40,294 nt of DNA from Acidobacteriota bacterium (lineage in GTDB: Bacteria; Acidobacteriota; Vicinamibacteria; Vicinamibacterales; UBA2999): the NCBI GenBank assembly GCA_947465645.1, contig CANIBQ010000046.1, positions 1 to 40,294 on the forward strand, read 5' to 3'. A program made the translations under genes and the position numbers. Each line of letters opens with the position of its first letter. The stretch's first letter is position 1. The notes under the pieces were generated by a model, which saw nothing but the letters and a program-made list of their open reading frames with translations, did not search any database and was not told where the DNA came from. Positions 1 to 6,723 of this stretch are shown here, piece by piece.

Positions 1-196
1 CACGCTGATCGCTGCCGGCAGCTACACTGCGCTGTTCGCAGTCCTACTCGTGCAGGCGCTGCGCGGGGAACCCGTGATCGCCCCCTCCACGTCCACTGTC
101 GTGCTGTTGGGTGCGTGGGCGCTTGTCACGGCGGTCGCGGTGGCTGCTGCGTCTCGTGCGGCGGATGCGAGGACCTCGCCGATTGTTCTGGGATGA
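1..196 (+). pseudogene. C-terminal part of a multi-pass membrane protein (paralogue of 18095-19027)
   Basis: The open frame enters from the left edge (first full codon at 2) and stops with TGA at 194-196. It encodes about 64 residues including ALFAVLLVQALRGEP and LLGAWALVTAVAVAAA. These line up with ALFGILLLQALRGQS and LLGAWALATAAAAAV at the C-terminus of the intact protein at 18095-19027. The next gene follows after 3 bp, as in the intact locus, where the gap is 8 bp. The visible part is not itself broken. I label it pseudogene because its downstream partner is damaged and because only the tail is visible; it could equally be the end of a working gene. The family is not one I can name. It is a hydrophobic protein whose last two transmembrane segments are present here. 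Confidence 0.6.
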
Positions 197-199
197 CCT

Positions 200-531
200 A
201 TGACGCCTGACCAACTGTTCTCGATCGCGAACGGCGTGGCGCTGTGCGCTTGGGTGCTTCTGATCGTGCTGCCGCGGCAGCGATGGGTCTCCGAAGTCGT
301 GGCGCCGATCGCGATGCCGGCGCTTTTCGCGGCGATCTATGTAGGAATTATCGCGACCCGATGGAAGGGCAGCTCCGGCGGATTCTCGTCGCTGCCCGAT
401 GTCGCGAGCGCGGCATTCCGCACCTGGCAGTCGTGCCGTGCCTCCTGCTCACGTTCCTGTTCGGCCCGGCCGGCTGGCTTGCGTATTCCGGCCTCCGAAC
501 AGCGTATGGCTTTCGTGGCGTGCGGACTTAG
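200..531 (+). pseudogene. Broken ABA4-like (DUF4281-type) membrane protein gene
   Basis: The ATG at 200 begins MTPDQLFSIANGVALCAWVL, closely matching the intact ABA4-like protein at 19036-19509 (MSPEQVFAVANAIALLSWLL). Similarity follows the first frame to about 400 (FSSLPDV against FSTLSGV). It then resumes in another frame with RERGIPHLAVVPCLLLTF and FGPAGWLAYSGLR, matching RERRIPHLLLVPCLFMTF and FGPAGWLLYLGVR, and ends at the TAG at 529-531. The central block of about 30 residues, including the segment WLLLAGWVHYLAFDLLVGTW of the intact copy, is missing, and the deletion length is not a multiple of three. The product would therefore lose its middle helix and run into an unrelated tail. The deletion and frameshift can be read directly. 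The loss of function is inferred. Confidence 0.75.
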
Positions 532-608
532 TCGGCGCGCAGCACCGCAATCGGATCCATCCGCGACGCGCGGCGGGCGGGCAGATAGCTCGCAAACAGC
601 GCGATGCC
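528..608 (-). pseudogene. C-terminal stub of a MacB/FtsX-type ABC permease
   Basis: Read on the minus strand, the frame ends with TAA at 528-530 and encodes GIALFASYLPARRASRMDPI followed by AVLRAD. The pattern SYxPARRAxRxDPxxALR is the hallmark C-terminus of MacB/FtsX-type permeases, including the large permease family abundant in Acidobacteria. There the last transmembrane helix is followed by this cytoplasmic arginine-rich tail. Nothing upstream on the minus strand (609-910) continues the permease, so only about 27 residues of a protein normally 400-900 residues long remain. Its stop codon overlaps the end of the broken ABA4-like frame. It looks like debris left by a deletion. Confidence 0.7.
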
Positions 609-910
609 GTGCGAACGGGTAGGAGGGTGGCAGGCGGCGGGGCTGGTCCCGGCCATCGCGACGCCCCAGCTCTCGCCGAGCATTCAGGATAAGTCGAACG
701 AAGGAGGCGACTTGCATCACAACTGGTTTCTCAACCCGCGGAAGACGGCGCAGCGTCGGGGTTGCCTGGGCCGGGAGCGCCCAACATCGCCACATTGCGA
801 CAGATCGCGAGTTCATCGGCCTGATTCAGAACCCGCACTTCCAAGCCAAGCACTAGAGTTCGTCGACGGGCTCGGGGGCGAGGTGCTTCTCCTGAAAAGT
901 CGCGCAGTGG
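609..910. other. Gene-free stretch
   Basis: About 300 bp between the permease stub and the end of vapC. All open frames here run through neighbouring genes in the wrong frame and show no family motifs. An AGGAGG-like string near 702 precedes a TTG, but the downstream frame is not protein-like. I see no convincing promoter, RNA or repeat. Confidence 0.4.
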
Positions 911-1318
911 CTATTCTGAGCCTCCGGGATGAACGACCTGCAGTCCGAGGACGTCCTCGAAAGGGTCGAAATCGCGATCGCAGTGGAGCAGCGCATGCGA
1001 ATGCTCGAGACAGAACGTCGCGATGAGGCAATCGATTGTCTTCCGGACGGTCCGCCCACGAGCGCGCAAGCCGCGATAGTTTCGCGCAGCCGCCTCCGCG
1101 AGAGCGATGCCGCCGGTGTCGAAGATCTGGAAACGGCGAAGTATGCGAAGGACTCGAGCGGCGGCGGCATCGGTCGAGACGCCCTGGAGCACCTCGCACA
1201 CCGTCAGGTCGAGCAACCCCAGACGGCGGCGCTCCGACTCTCGATCGAACCACTCGACTTCGGGTGTGCTGATGCCGTTCAGGTAGTCGACCCAGACCGT
1301 CGTGTCGACGATCACCAC
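911..1318 (-). CDS. vapC: PIN-domain ribonuclease toxin, VapC family
   Basis: This 135-residue protein has the PIN layout. It starts MVIVDTTVWVDYL with the first metal-binding Asp at residue 5. Glu42 lies in TVCEVLQGV. The later acidic cluster includes Asp96 in TIDCLIATFC and Asp114/Asp116 in CDRDFDPF. These residues bind Mg2+ in VapC enzymes, which cut RNA (commonly tRNA or rRNA) when released from the antitoxin. The start is GTG at 1318, 4 bp after the stop of the antitoxin gene, so the two are co-transcribed on the minus strand. Length is normal for the family and all catalytic positions are present, so the toxin looks intact. Confidence 0.9.
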   Translation of the reverse strand: MVIVDTTVWVDYLNGISTPEVEWFDRESERRRLGLLDLTVCEVLQGVSTDAAAARVLRILRRFQIFDTGGIALAEAAARNYRGLRARGRTVRKTIDCLIATFCLEHSHALLHCDRDFDPFEDVLGLQVVHPGGSE

Positions 1319-1322
1319 GTGG

Positions 1323-1532
1323 TTACCGGTCCGTTCCGGTTCGGCCGAGCCGGCTGGCGTTCAGATCCCCGGTCCACTTCACCTTTCCCCGCAGGTGTCT
1401 GATCGCGCGCTGACCGCGGACGTCGACCAGCATGCGCAGGCCCTGTTCGACCACGGCGCGTTTGGTTGTCGCCCCGCTCGCCCGCATCGCCTGGCGCATC
1501 AGGTCGTCGTCGATGTCAATGTTGGTTCGCAT
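1323..1532 (-). CDS. vapB: VapB-type antitoxin
   Basis: This 69-residue protein begins MRTNIDIDDDLMRQAMRASG, followed by TTKRAVVEQGLRMLVDV. This is the usual beginning of VapB antitoxins of the MRTTLxLDDxL type: a short ribbon-helix-helix DNA-binding domain that dimerises and represses its own promoter, followed by a basic tail that blocks the toxin. I chose the ATG at 1532 over upstream starts because a strong GGAGGGG ribosome site lies about 3 bp upstream, and because the conserved domain begins exactly at this methionine. It lies directly upstream of vapC in the same operon. The C-terminal tail (GKVKWTGDLNASRLGR) is the probable toxin-binding part. Confidence 0.85.
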   Translation of the reverse strand: MRTNIDIDDDLMRQAMRASGATTKRAVVEQGLRMLVDVRGQRAIRHLRGKVKWTGDLNASRLGRTGTDR

Positions 1533-1882
1533 CGCCCCTCCATGTGTAAGGATCGCCGATCCATGTGTAGGTGGCAAGCGGGATCGGCTGGCCGACCGAC
1601 GGCGGTCCGAGTGACCAGGACTCGCCTCGGGCAAGGCGCGGCGGTTCTCAACTCCAGATGCGTCGCGCCGATGCGAGGCGCGCTGACCTGTCAGTCGCCG
1701 ACGGCGCGACGCCTGTAACTGATCCGGGACACTTAGAGGTCTGACACAGTTCTCGACGAGAGTGCCGCCCGCGTTCCCTTCAACTCGTTACCGATGAACG
1801 AGATGCGGATACAAGATGCGAATCGGATCGGCGTGTGTCATAATCTTCGTCCTGCCGCTCGCAAGTTGTTGATTCTAAAGAC
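1533..1882. other. Gene-free stretch with inverted repeat and tRNA-type leader
   Basis: There is no supported coding region here. The vapBC ribosome site lies at its left end. A perfect 10-bp inverted repeat, GCGTCGCGCC at 1660-1669 and GGCGCGACGC at 1703-1712, lies in the middle. From about 1734 to 1882 the sequence corresponds, with divergence, to the leader of the intact tRNA-Ser gene (7092-7241), including a -10-like CATAAT at 1839-1844. Confidence 0.5.
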
Positions 1883-1922
1883 GGAGAGATGTCCGAGTGG
1901 TTGAAGGAGCACGCTTGGAAAG
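1734..1922 (+). repeat. Left copy of a tRNA-Ser promoter/5'-half duplication
   Basis: This block matches 7092-7281 at a constant offset (5359 bp from 1839 onward). The last 68 bases (1855-1922 against 7214-7281) are identical. The upstream part is diverged but still alignable at TAGAGGTCTGACACA (1734 on) against TAGGAGGTCTTACACA (7092 on) and at the -10-like hexamers CATAAT and GATAAT. Similarity stops abruptly just after the tRNA anticodon loop. Confidence 0.8.
1883..1922 (+). pseudogene. Truncated tRNA-Ser(GGA), 5' half only
   Basis: The 40 bases 1883-1922 equal the first 40 bases of the complete tRNA-Ser at 7242: acceptor 5' strand GGAGAGA, D arm, anticodon-stem 5' strand and loop TTGGAAA. 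After base 1922 the sequence no longer pairs. There is no 3' anticodon strand, variable arm, T arm (GGTTCGAATCC) or acceptor 3' strand before the next gene, so it cannot give a functional tRNA. Upstream promoter-like sequence is retained, so a 5'-half transcript could in principle still be made. Confidence 0.85.
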
Positions 1923-2145
1923 TGCTTCCGGCGACCAGCACCAAGCGACATCCACGCACCTCTACGCACAACCCAATCAAGGACTTACCGCCACTCCGTG
2001 TGTGTCGGTGTGAGGCCGTGTTCGTCCCGGTTCCCCGGGGTTTTCGGGTCGGCCTTACACAGTTTCTACACAATTCTTGAATCGACTTGTTGGCGTACTC
2101 CGACGTGTTGCTCGGTGTGCGTCCGTACCCGTCCTCGCGGTCGGC

Positions 2146-2175
2146 TTGCCAGCCCGTGGTCGGCGGCCGTACAGT
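2146..2175 (+). promoter_or_regulatory. Candidate sigma-70 promoter for the antitoxin-toxin pair
   Basis: TTGCCA at 2146-2151 and TACAGT at 2170-2175 are separated by 18 bp. Transcription would begin about six bases after the -10 box, which is exactly the GTG start codon at 2182. No Shine-Dalgarno sequence precedes that GTG, so the message may be leaderless. Confidence 0.45.
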
Positions 2176-2181
2176 GATGAC

Positions 2182-2412
2182 GTGTCCCCTTTGCGCGCGC
2201 GTGTGGAGAACGGACGACTGCATCTCGACGAGCCGACCGAGCTACCGGAGGGCACCGAGTTGGAACTGGTCGTCGACGATGACGGTGACGATCTGACCGA
2301 TCAAGAGCGTCGCGCATTGCGCGAGGCGCTCCTGACATCCTGGTCGTCCGCGGAGGCGGGCAGGTCGCGCCCGGCGTCCGCGCTGATCGATGAGCTGCGT
2401 CGTCGGCGGTGA
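2182..2412 (+). CDS. Small antitoxin-like protein paired with ParE/RelE toxin
   Basis: This 76-residue acidic protein starts at GTG 2182 (SPLRARVENGRLHLDEPTEL) and continues PEGTELELVVDDDGDDL. The motif RVxNGRLxLDEPTxLPEGTExEL is familiar from short antitoxins encoded just upstream of RelE/ParE toxins in many bacteria: a small beta-rich N-terminus followed by a helical tail with the pattern AEAGRxxPAxxLxxELRxRR. I prefer GTG 2182 to the frame-compatible ATG at 2077 because homology begins there and a promoter ends there. The stop TGA overlaps the toxin start by 4 bp (GTGA), so translation is coupled. The name of the antitoxin family is uncertain. Confidence 0.75.
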   Translation: MSPLRARVENGRLHLDEPTELPEGTELELVVDDDGDDLTDQERRALREALLTSWSSAEAGRSRPASALIDELRRRR

Positions 2413-2717
2413 ACCTCGACGTTCGCACCACTCCAGAGGCGGACGATCACGTCCGCGCAATCGATGGCTGGTGGCAGCGACATCGAATTGCGGCGCCCAC
2501 CCTGTTTCTCGACGAACTTGAGGCGGCTTTCTCGCTCATCGGCCACGCGCCAGACGTCGGTCATTCGTATCGGCGGTCACCGATCGTTGGCACCCGGCGT
2601 GTCCTGCTTCCCCGCACGAGATACCACGTCTACTATGTGCTGCGCGAAGACGTGGTGCTCGTCCTGGCCGTCTGGCACGCCAAGCGCGGCAGCGGCCCAC
2701 CGCTGCGCCTTCGGTAG
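2409..2717 (+). CDS. ParE/RelE-superfamily toxin
   Basis: This 102-residue protein starts with GTG overlapping the antitoxin stop. It has the ParE/RelE core: an N-terminal strand (LDVRTTPEAD), two helices (DHVRAIDGWWQRHR and APTLFLDELEAAFSLI), then the strands VGTRRVLLPRTRYHVYYVL and VVLVLAVWHAKRG. The RRVLLPRTRYHVYY string corresponds to the conserved R-x-x-L-x-x-x-x-Y-x-x-x-Y region of ParE-like toxins, which act on DNA gyrase or, in the RelE branch, on ribosome-bound mRNA. Which target applies cannot be told from sequence. Its 3' end lies against a truncated nitroreductase gene on the opposite strand. Confidence 0.85.
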   Translation: MNLDVRTTPEADDHVRAIDGWWQRHRIAAPTLFLDELEAAFSLIGHAPDVGHSYRRSPIVGTRRVLLPRTRYHVYYVLREDVVLVLAVWHAKRGSGPPLRLR

Positions 2718-2733
2718 CCACGACGCAGGGCCG

Positions 2734-2844
2734 TGAGGGGGCCAGCGTCGCGTACCGGACGATCTCCTTCATCTGCGCCACCTCCTCGGATGGCGCGGCC
2801 TTCGTGTGGCACCAGATGCTCCTGGCGACTTCTTCGTAGTTCAT
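2734..2844 (-). pseudogene. N-terminal fragment of an Acg-type nitroreductase
   Basis: The minus-strand ATG at 2844 has a purine-rich GGGAGAG ribosome site upstream and encodes MNYEEVARSIWCHTKAAP followed by QMKEIVRYATLAPS. The ending matches the start of Acg/FMN-dependent nitroreductase-like proteins, where RYATLAxS is followed by SHNTQPWRF. Here homology ends exactly after LAPS and the frame continues into the toxin gene in the wrong sense. Only 37 of roughly 300-350 residues remain. The flavin-binding motif itself is gone. The truncation point, 17 bp from the toxin stop codon, suggests that the toxin-antitoxin cassette or an associated deletion removed the rest. Confidence 0.55.
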
Positions 2845-2863
2845 CTCACTCTCCCTCGCTTGG

Positions 2864-3568
2864 CTAGGCGTCGTCGGTTGACGTCTGCCAGCCAAGGAAG
2901 TCCCTCGCAGGGGCGGTAGCGATCAGGCCGTAGCACACAGGGATCAGCGTGTTCCAGGCCATGAACGACACGAGCCCCGCTCCCGAGAACACCCACCGGT
3001 CGAACAGCGCTGTGCACGCAGCGCCCGCGATACTGACCACGCCGTTCGCGACAAGAAGGTAGCGGACCAGGTTTGCGCGCCGACTGCCCCTGAACCCGGG
3101 AGAGACAAGCCACGTTGCGGCCCCCAGAGCTGCGTAGCCGAACATCTCGAGAAACCACGCGAACGACGAGGGATTTGCCATAGTGAGGTGAGTCAGGAAC
3201 GGCGGCCGATCCGGCAGCATGCGCGGAATGAAGCCGAGCTGGATTGTGTAGTTCGTGAAGACGAGCGCTGCGTAAGTAGCGGTGAAGATCAAGGATGCCG
3301 AGGTCCGCACGCGCAACTCCCGTGATGCCGCTGCATGGCAGGCGGCGGCGAACAGCACGAACCCTGACAACAGCAGGTACCCGAGAGCGTACGGGAGGGC
3401 CTGGATGGGCCGGTAGTGGTCCGCAAACGTCAGGACGTCCTTCCACGGTGGCTGGGGCGCAAGTCTCGACACGGCGAGCATGGCCACTGGCCCCGACAAT
3501 ACCGCCCCGACCGAGACCAGAATCGCAGACACCCGGAATGCTCGAGCGATTGATACCGGCTGTGGCAT
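2864..3568 (-). CDS. Multi-pass membrane protein of unknown function
   Basis: This 234-residue hydrophobic protein is predicted by eye to have six or seven transmembrane segments (VSAILVSVGAVLSGPVAMLA, LPYALGYLLLSGFVLFAAAC, LIFTATYAALVFTNYTIQLG, FAWFLEMFGYAALGAATWL, YLLVANGVVSIAGAAC, VSFMAWNTLIPVCYGLI). I do not recognise a named family with confidence. The arrangement recalls DUF4386-like inner-membrane proteins. The start ATG at 3568 is the first methionine before the first helix; no strong ribosome site is visible. It lies 19 bp downstream of the truncated nitroreductase gene's start on the same strand and may once have been its upstream partner. No catalytic motif is seen. Confidence 0.7.
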   Translation of the reverse strand: MPQPVSIARAFRVSAILVSVGAVLSGPVAMLAVSRLAPQPPWKDVLTFADHYRPIQALPYALGYLLLSGFVLFAAACHAAASRELRVRTSASLIFTATYAALVFTNYTIQLGFIPRMLPDRPPFLTHLTMANPSSFAWFLEMFGYAALGAATWLVSPGFRGSRRANLVRYLLVANGVVSIAGAACTALFDRWVFSGAGLVSFMAWNTLIPVCYGLIATAPARDFLGWQTSTDDA

Positions 3569-3838
3569 GACCGTGTCGTCTTGTCCCCGCGCCTTGCGCG
3601 TTGCCTCGCTTTCGCGATGAGTGCCTAGCAAATGTTGGAGTAGACGGCTCCATCCGACTCGCAATGATCCGCCCAGGCCGCACGCGGTCGAGCGGGGCCG
3701 CACCTCAAGGTTGGCGCAGATCTTACCCCGTTACCGGACGCGTACTGCCGGTGGGCGTCTACTTCCGAGGCGACCCGCCGAGTGGCCCAAAGGAATTCCT
3801 CGGGTCAGCGGGATCGGCGCGCGCCGTCCACGGCTCTC

Positions 3839-4801
3839 TCATGCCAGCGATGCACCCTGGTGTGGTCGCAAGGTGAGAACCGCCGCGATGACCGCGCCGA
3901 TCATCAGCATGGGAATGATCACCAGCGCCGGGCCCGCGGACACGCCGATGGCGGCCATCCACACGATCTTGGCTAGCAGCGCGAGCATCTGGAGCGATAG
4001 GAAGACCGCATACACGGGCGCCAGCAACTCGCTCGGCGAGCGCCGTCGCAGATACCCGAACCCCGCGAGCAGGGACGGAGGCAGGAAGAGGGCGAGATCG
4101 AAGCCTTGCACGATCATGGTCGTGAAGTGTGCGAGCCCCGTTGGATACAGGGTGCCGGAAAGCAATGGAGGGACGACGACGCTCAACCACAGGAGGGCGA
4201 TGAGGCTGCCATTGACCAGCAGGAACCAGCCAACGTAGCGACGGGCGCCTGACGAGTCACTCCGGCAGGCGAATTCCGCGGGCGGCCGCGCCAGCATGAG
4301 TCGCGCGAACGCTTGGAAGGACAACAGCACGAGAGCCACCCATGGCAGGAACAGCGGGTTGTACATGGCCATCGCCAGGTAGAGGACGTACTGGACCAGC
4401 ACGTACCCGACGGCACCGGTCAGGGCCAGGTGACCTGCGCGAGACCCGCGCCGCGCCCAGAGGAGCGACCCCAGCAAGAACGGCACGCCGATGGTCAGCG
4501 TCACCGCGTCCTGGGCGAGCCCCTGCACCGCGACGTCAGCGGGCATGTGCCGGTACGGTCCGTACCCGTAAAGCACCACGTCCTGTCCGCGTACTGACGT
4601 GTGGTGGCTCGGCCCCGGCCCCCTGGTGAACACGAAGGGCGCCGCCGCAGACAGCGCGGCCAACGCCGCCAGTGCCAGAACAAGTCCGGTCAGGCGCTTT
4701 GCGGGGATAACGGATCCACCACGCCGGTCATGATTGATGGAGTCCACAACGTGAGGAGCATAGCTGAGATCGTCGGCACCCACGCTTCGAGGTCTGGGCA
4801 T
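3839..4801 (-). CDS. Multi-pass membrane protein of unknown function
   Basis: The open frame encodes about 320 residues with around eight hydrophobic segments, beginning LTGLVLALAALAALSAAAPF and ending PALVIIPMLMIGAVIAAVL. A hydrophilic periplasmic stretch (VRGQDVVLYGYGPYRHMPAD) follows the first helix. The start is uncertain. ATG 4801 and GTG 4747 are both in frame and neither has a clear ribosome site. The helix-rich part begins about 37 residues after ATG 4801, so either start gives a complete protein. I do not recognise the family. The gene shares orientation and membrane character with the 2864-3568 gene, 270 bp downstream, without detectable sequence identity. Confidence 0.65.
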   Translation of the reverse strand: MPRPRSVGADDLSYAPHVVDSINHDRRGGSVIPAKRLTGLVLALAALAALSAAAPFVFTRGPGPSHHTSVRGQDVVLYGYGPYRHMPADVAVQGLAQDAVTLTIGVPFLLGSLLWARRGSRAGHLALTGAVGYVLVQYVLYLAMAMYNPLFLPWVALVLLSFQAFARLMLARPPAEFACRSDSSGARRYVGWFLLVNGSLIALLWLSVVVPPLLSGTLYPTGLAHFTTMIVQGFDLALFLPPSLLAGFGYLRRRSPSELLAPVYAVFLSLQMLALLAKIVWMAAIGVSAGPALVIIPMLMIGAVIAAVLTLRPHQGASLA

Positions 4802-4956
4802 CCTTGCGCCGTGAGCGCCGTGTCGGATTGGGCGCGGCGATCGCGGTGGCTCTCCCACACGTAGCGCGCTCACATCCTTGGGGATGCAGACCGCGTCGCG
4901 CGGTTCCGAGCGCTCCGAACCGATCGTCTGATGACGCCCTCCGGCGTACGCCGTTC

Positions 4957-6723
4957 TCAGCCGTGCCGCTCGACCCGTTCCTTGACGCCCAGCAACATGC
5001 GCCGATCCATCGCGAAGCCGATGGGCTCGATTCCGACGCCGTAGGCGAGCGTCGTCGCCAGGTCGTCCGACGTCGCCGCGCGGTAGCGGCTGATGAACCG
5101 GCAACGGGCCGGACCGAGCGGCTCGAGGAAGAAGAGCCAGCTCCCCTCGACCCAGCTCTTGCCTGCGGTCTTCGCGGCGGGATCGGCGGCACCGAACGCG
5201 AGCCAATAGCGCCCGCGCTCGACCTCGACCACGGCGAGCGGCGGCATGTCGGGGTGCAGCGTGAGGCCGTCGCCCGCCTTCACCTCCCACTCAGGGTGGA
5301 CGCGCTCGGCGTTGCGCACGTCGCACCCGACCACGTTCTCGAGCCACTGGTAGCTGTAGAAGCCGCCCCGATCCGCGCCGATCTGCGCGATCCACGGCCA
5401 CACCGCCTCGACGGGTGCGTCGATCTCGATGCCGTGCGTCCAGAACGAGCGCGGCGAGGGGATGCGCTCGTCGCCGGGATAGGTGCGCGCAGCGGTGGCC
5501 GCGTCGACACCCCAGTGTCGCTGACTGCTCCGGAGAAACGGCGTGAGCATCGCGGCCGCCATGATTGCCGCGCCGCTCGCGCCCTCGGCCACGTCGCGCC
5601 AGCCGTCGCGCGCCATGCCCTCGGCACGGCGCTTCAGGTTGTGGAGCTGCGCGGTCTCCATGAGCCAGTGCACCGGTGTGATCCACGCCGCATGCACGCG
5701 CTGATCGGGAGAGAACGCTGCGCGCACCCGCACGTGGAGACGCGTGCAGTCCGTGTCCCGAGGCTCGAGCGCGAAGGCCCACGTCACGTGCCAGAAGTGC
5801 GCCGGCCGGGGCGACGCGAACGGCCGCTGCTGCTTCGCCTCCGGATCGAAGAGCCCGCCGAGGACGAGCGCGCGCTCCGGCTCGATCGCGAGCACCTCGA
5901 AGCCGTCCCTACCGTCAGGGGTCGCGGGGATCACCTGTCCGATCTCGAGCGACTGCATCGTGGGGTGGAGCTCGCGCGCCGAGGGCCGGTTCGCGTTGTC
6001 GAGCGCGTCGAGCGAGTAGAAGCCTGCCCGGCCGCCGCCCATCTGCACGAGCCACGGCCAGATACGCGCCGGCGGCGCGTCGATGGTGATGCCATGGGTC
6101 AGCGTCCCGGTGGCGTCAGGCAAGAGAGCGTCGCCCGGCAGCGGCCGCTCGTCTTCCCGGCTGTCGGGCGTGCCGTACTCCCGGGCCAGCTCGGCGAAGA
6201 GCGTGCGGCGGATGAAATGCGAGCCCGGACCGACCACGATCCAGTAGCGCTCGAAGCGTCTCCACGACGCCTCGTCAGTCGCGTCGACACGCACCTCGAT
6301 CTCGACGCGGCTGTCCCGAGCGCCGAGCGGGAGCACGCGAAGGGCCCACGCCACTTTCACCCAGCCGGCCTGGTGGAACGCAGCGTAGGCGGCGGGACCG
6401 TCCACGTGCATGAACGGGATGTCGAGCTGCCACACCTGGCCGATCGCGCCGACCACCACCTCGCGAGGCTCGTCGATCAGGATCTGGAAGCCTGGGTGCT
6501 CGGGACTGGAGGCGATCGCATCGAGTCGGAGCTCCACCTTCTCGACCGTGCCGACGAAGCGCGATGGCAAGGTACGCAATGCGAAAAGCGCCTTGACCAG
6601 CGACGAGCGCGCGAGGTCCTCGTGGCGGACGAGTTCCCACGCACGCTCAGGTGTCAGCGCAAGCTCCACGGAGGAGAGCTCCAGCTTGCGCGGGGTCGGC
6701 AGGACGCGATCGAGGGCGGTCAT
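4957..6723 (-). CDS. Three-domain SRPBCC (START/Bet v1-like) protein
   Basis: This 588-residue soluble protein contains three successive SRPBCC lipid- or ligand-binding folds: about residues 14-175, 211-360 and 431-575. Domains 2 and 3 share the signature HGIxIDAPxxxxWPWxxQxG followed by RxGFYSxxxLxN; domain 1 is a diverged relative (VELALTPERAWELV). A helical linker with GAAIMAAAMLTPFLRSS lies between domains 2 and 3. Such domains bind hydrophobic ligands in a deep pocket, and single copies are common. I chose ATG 6723 over the GTG at 6774 because the first domain starts shortly after it and a GAGAGGGG string lies upstream. No signal peptide is present, so it should be cytoplasmic. The ligand is unknown. 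Confidence 0.8.
   Translation of the reverse strand: MTALDRVLPTPRKLELSSVELALTPERAWELVRHEDLARSSLVKALFALRTLPSRFVGTVEKVELRLDAIASSPEHPGFQILIDEPREVVVGAIGQVWQLDIPFMHVDGPAAYAAFHQAGWVKVAWALRVLPLGARDSRVEIEVRVDATDEASWRRFERYWIVVGPGSHFIRRTLFAELAREYGTPDSREDERPLPGDALLPDATGTLTHGITIDAPPARIWPWLVQMGGGRAGFYSLDALDNANRPSARELHPTMQSLEIGQVIPATPDGRDGFEVLAIEPERALVLGGLFDPEAKQQRPFASPRPAHFWHVTWAFALEPRDTDCTRLHVRVRAAFSPDQRVHAAWITPVHWLMETAQLHNLKRRAEGMARDGWRDVAEGASGAAIMAAAMLTPFLRSSQRHWGVDAATAARTYPGDERIPSPRSFWTHGIEIDAPVEAVWPWIAQIGADRGGFYSYQWLENVVGCDVRNAERVHPEWEVKAGDGLTLHPDMPPLAVVEVERGRYWLAFGAADPAAKTAGKSWVEGSWLFFLEPLGPARCRFISRYRAATSDDLATTLAYGVGIEPIGFAMDRRMLLGVKERVERHG

Noticed and set aside
4801..5290. N-terminal extension of the 3839 membrane protein to 5290
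   Set aside because: The extension is Arg-rich antisense of the SRPBCC gene and lacks homology-like features.
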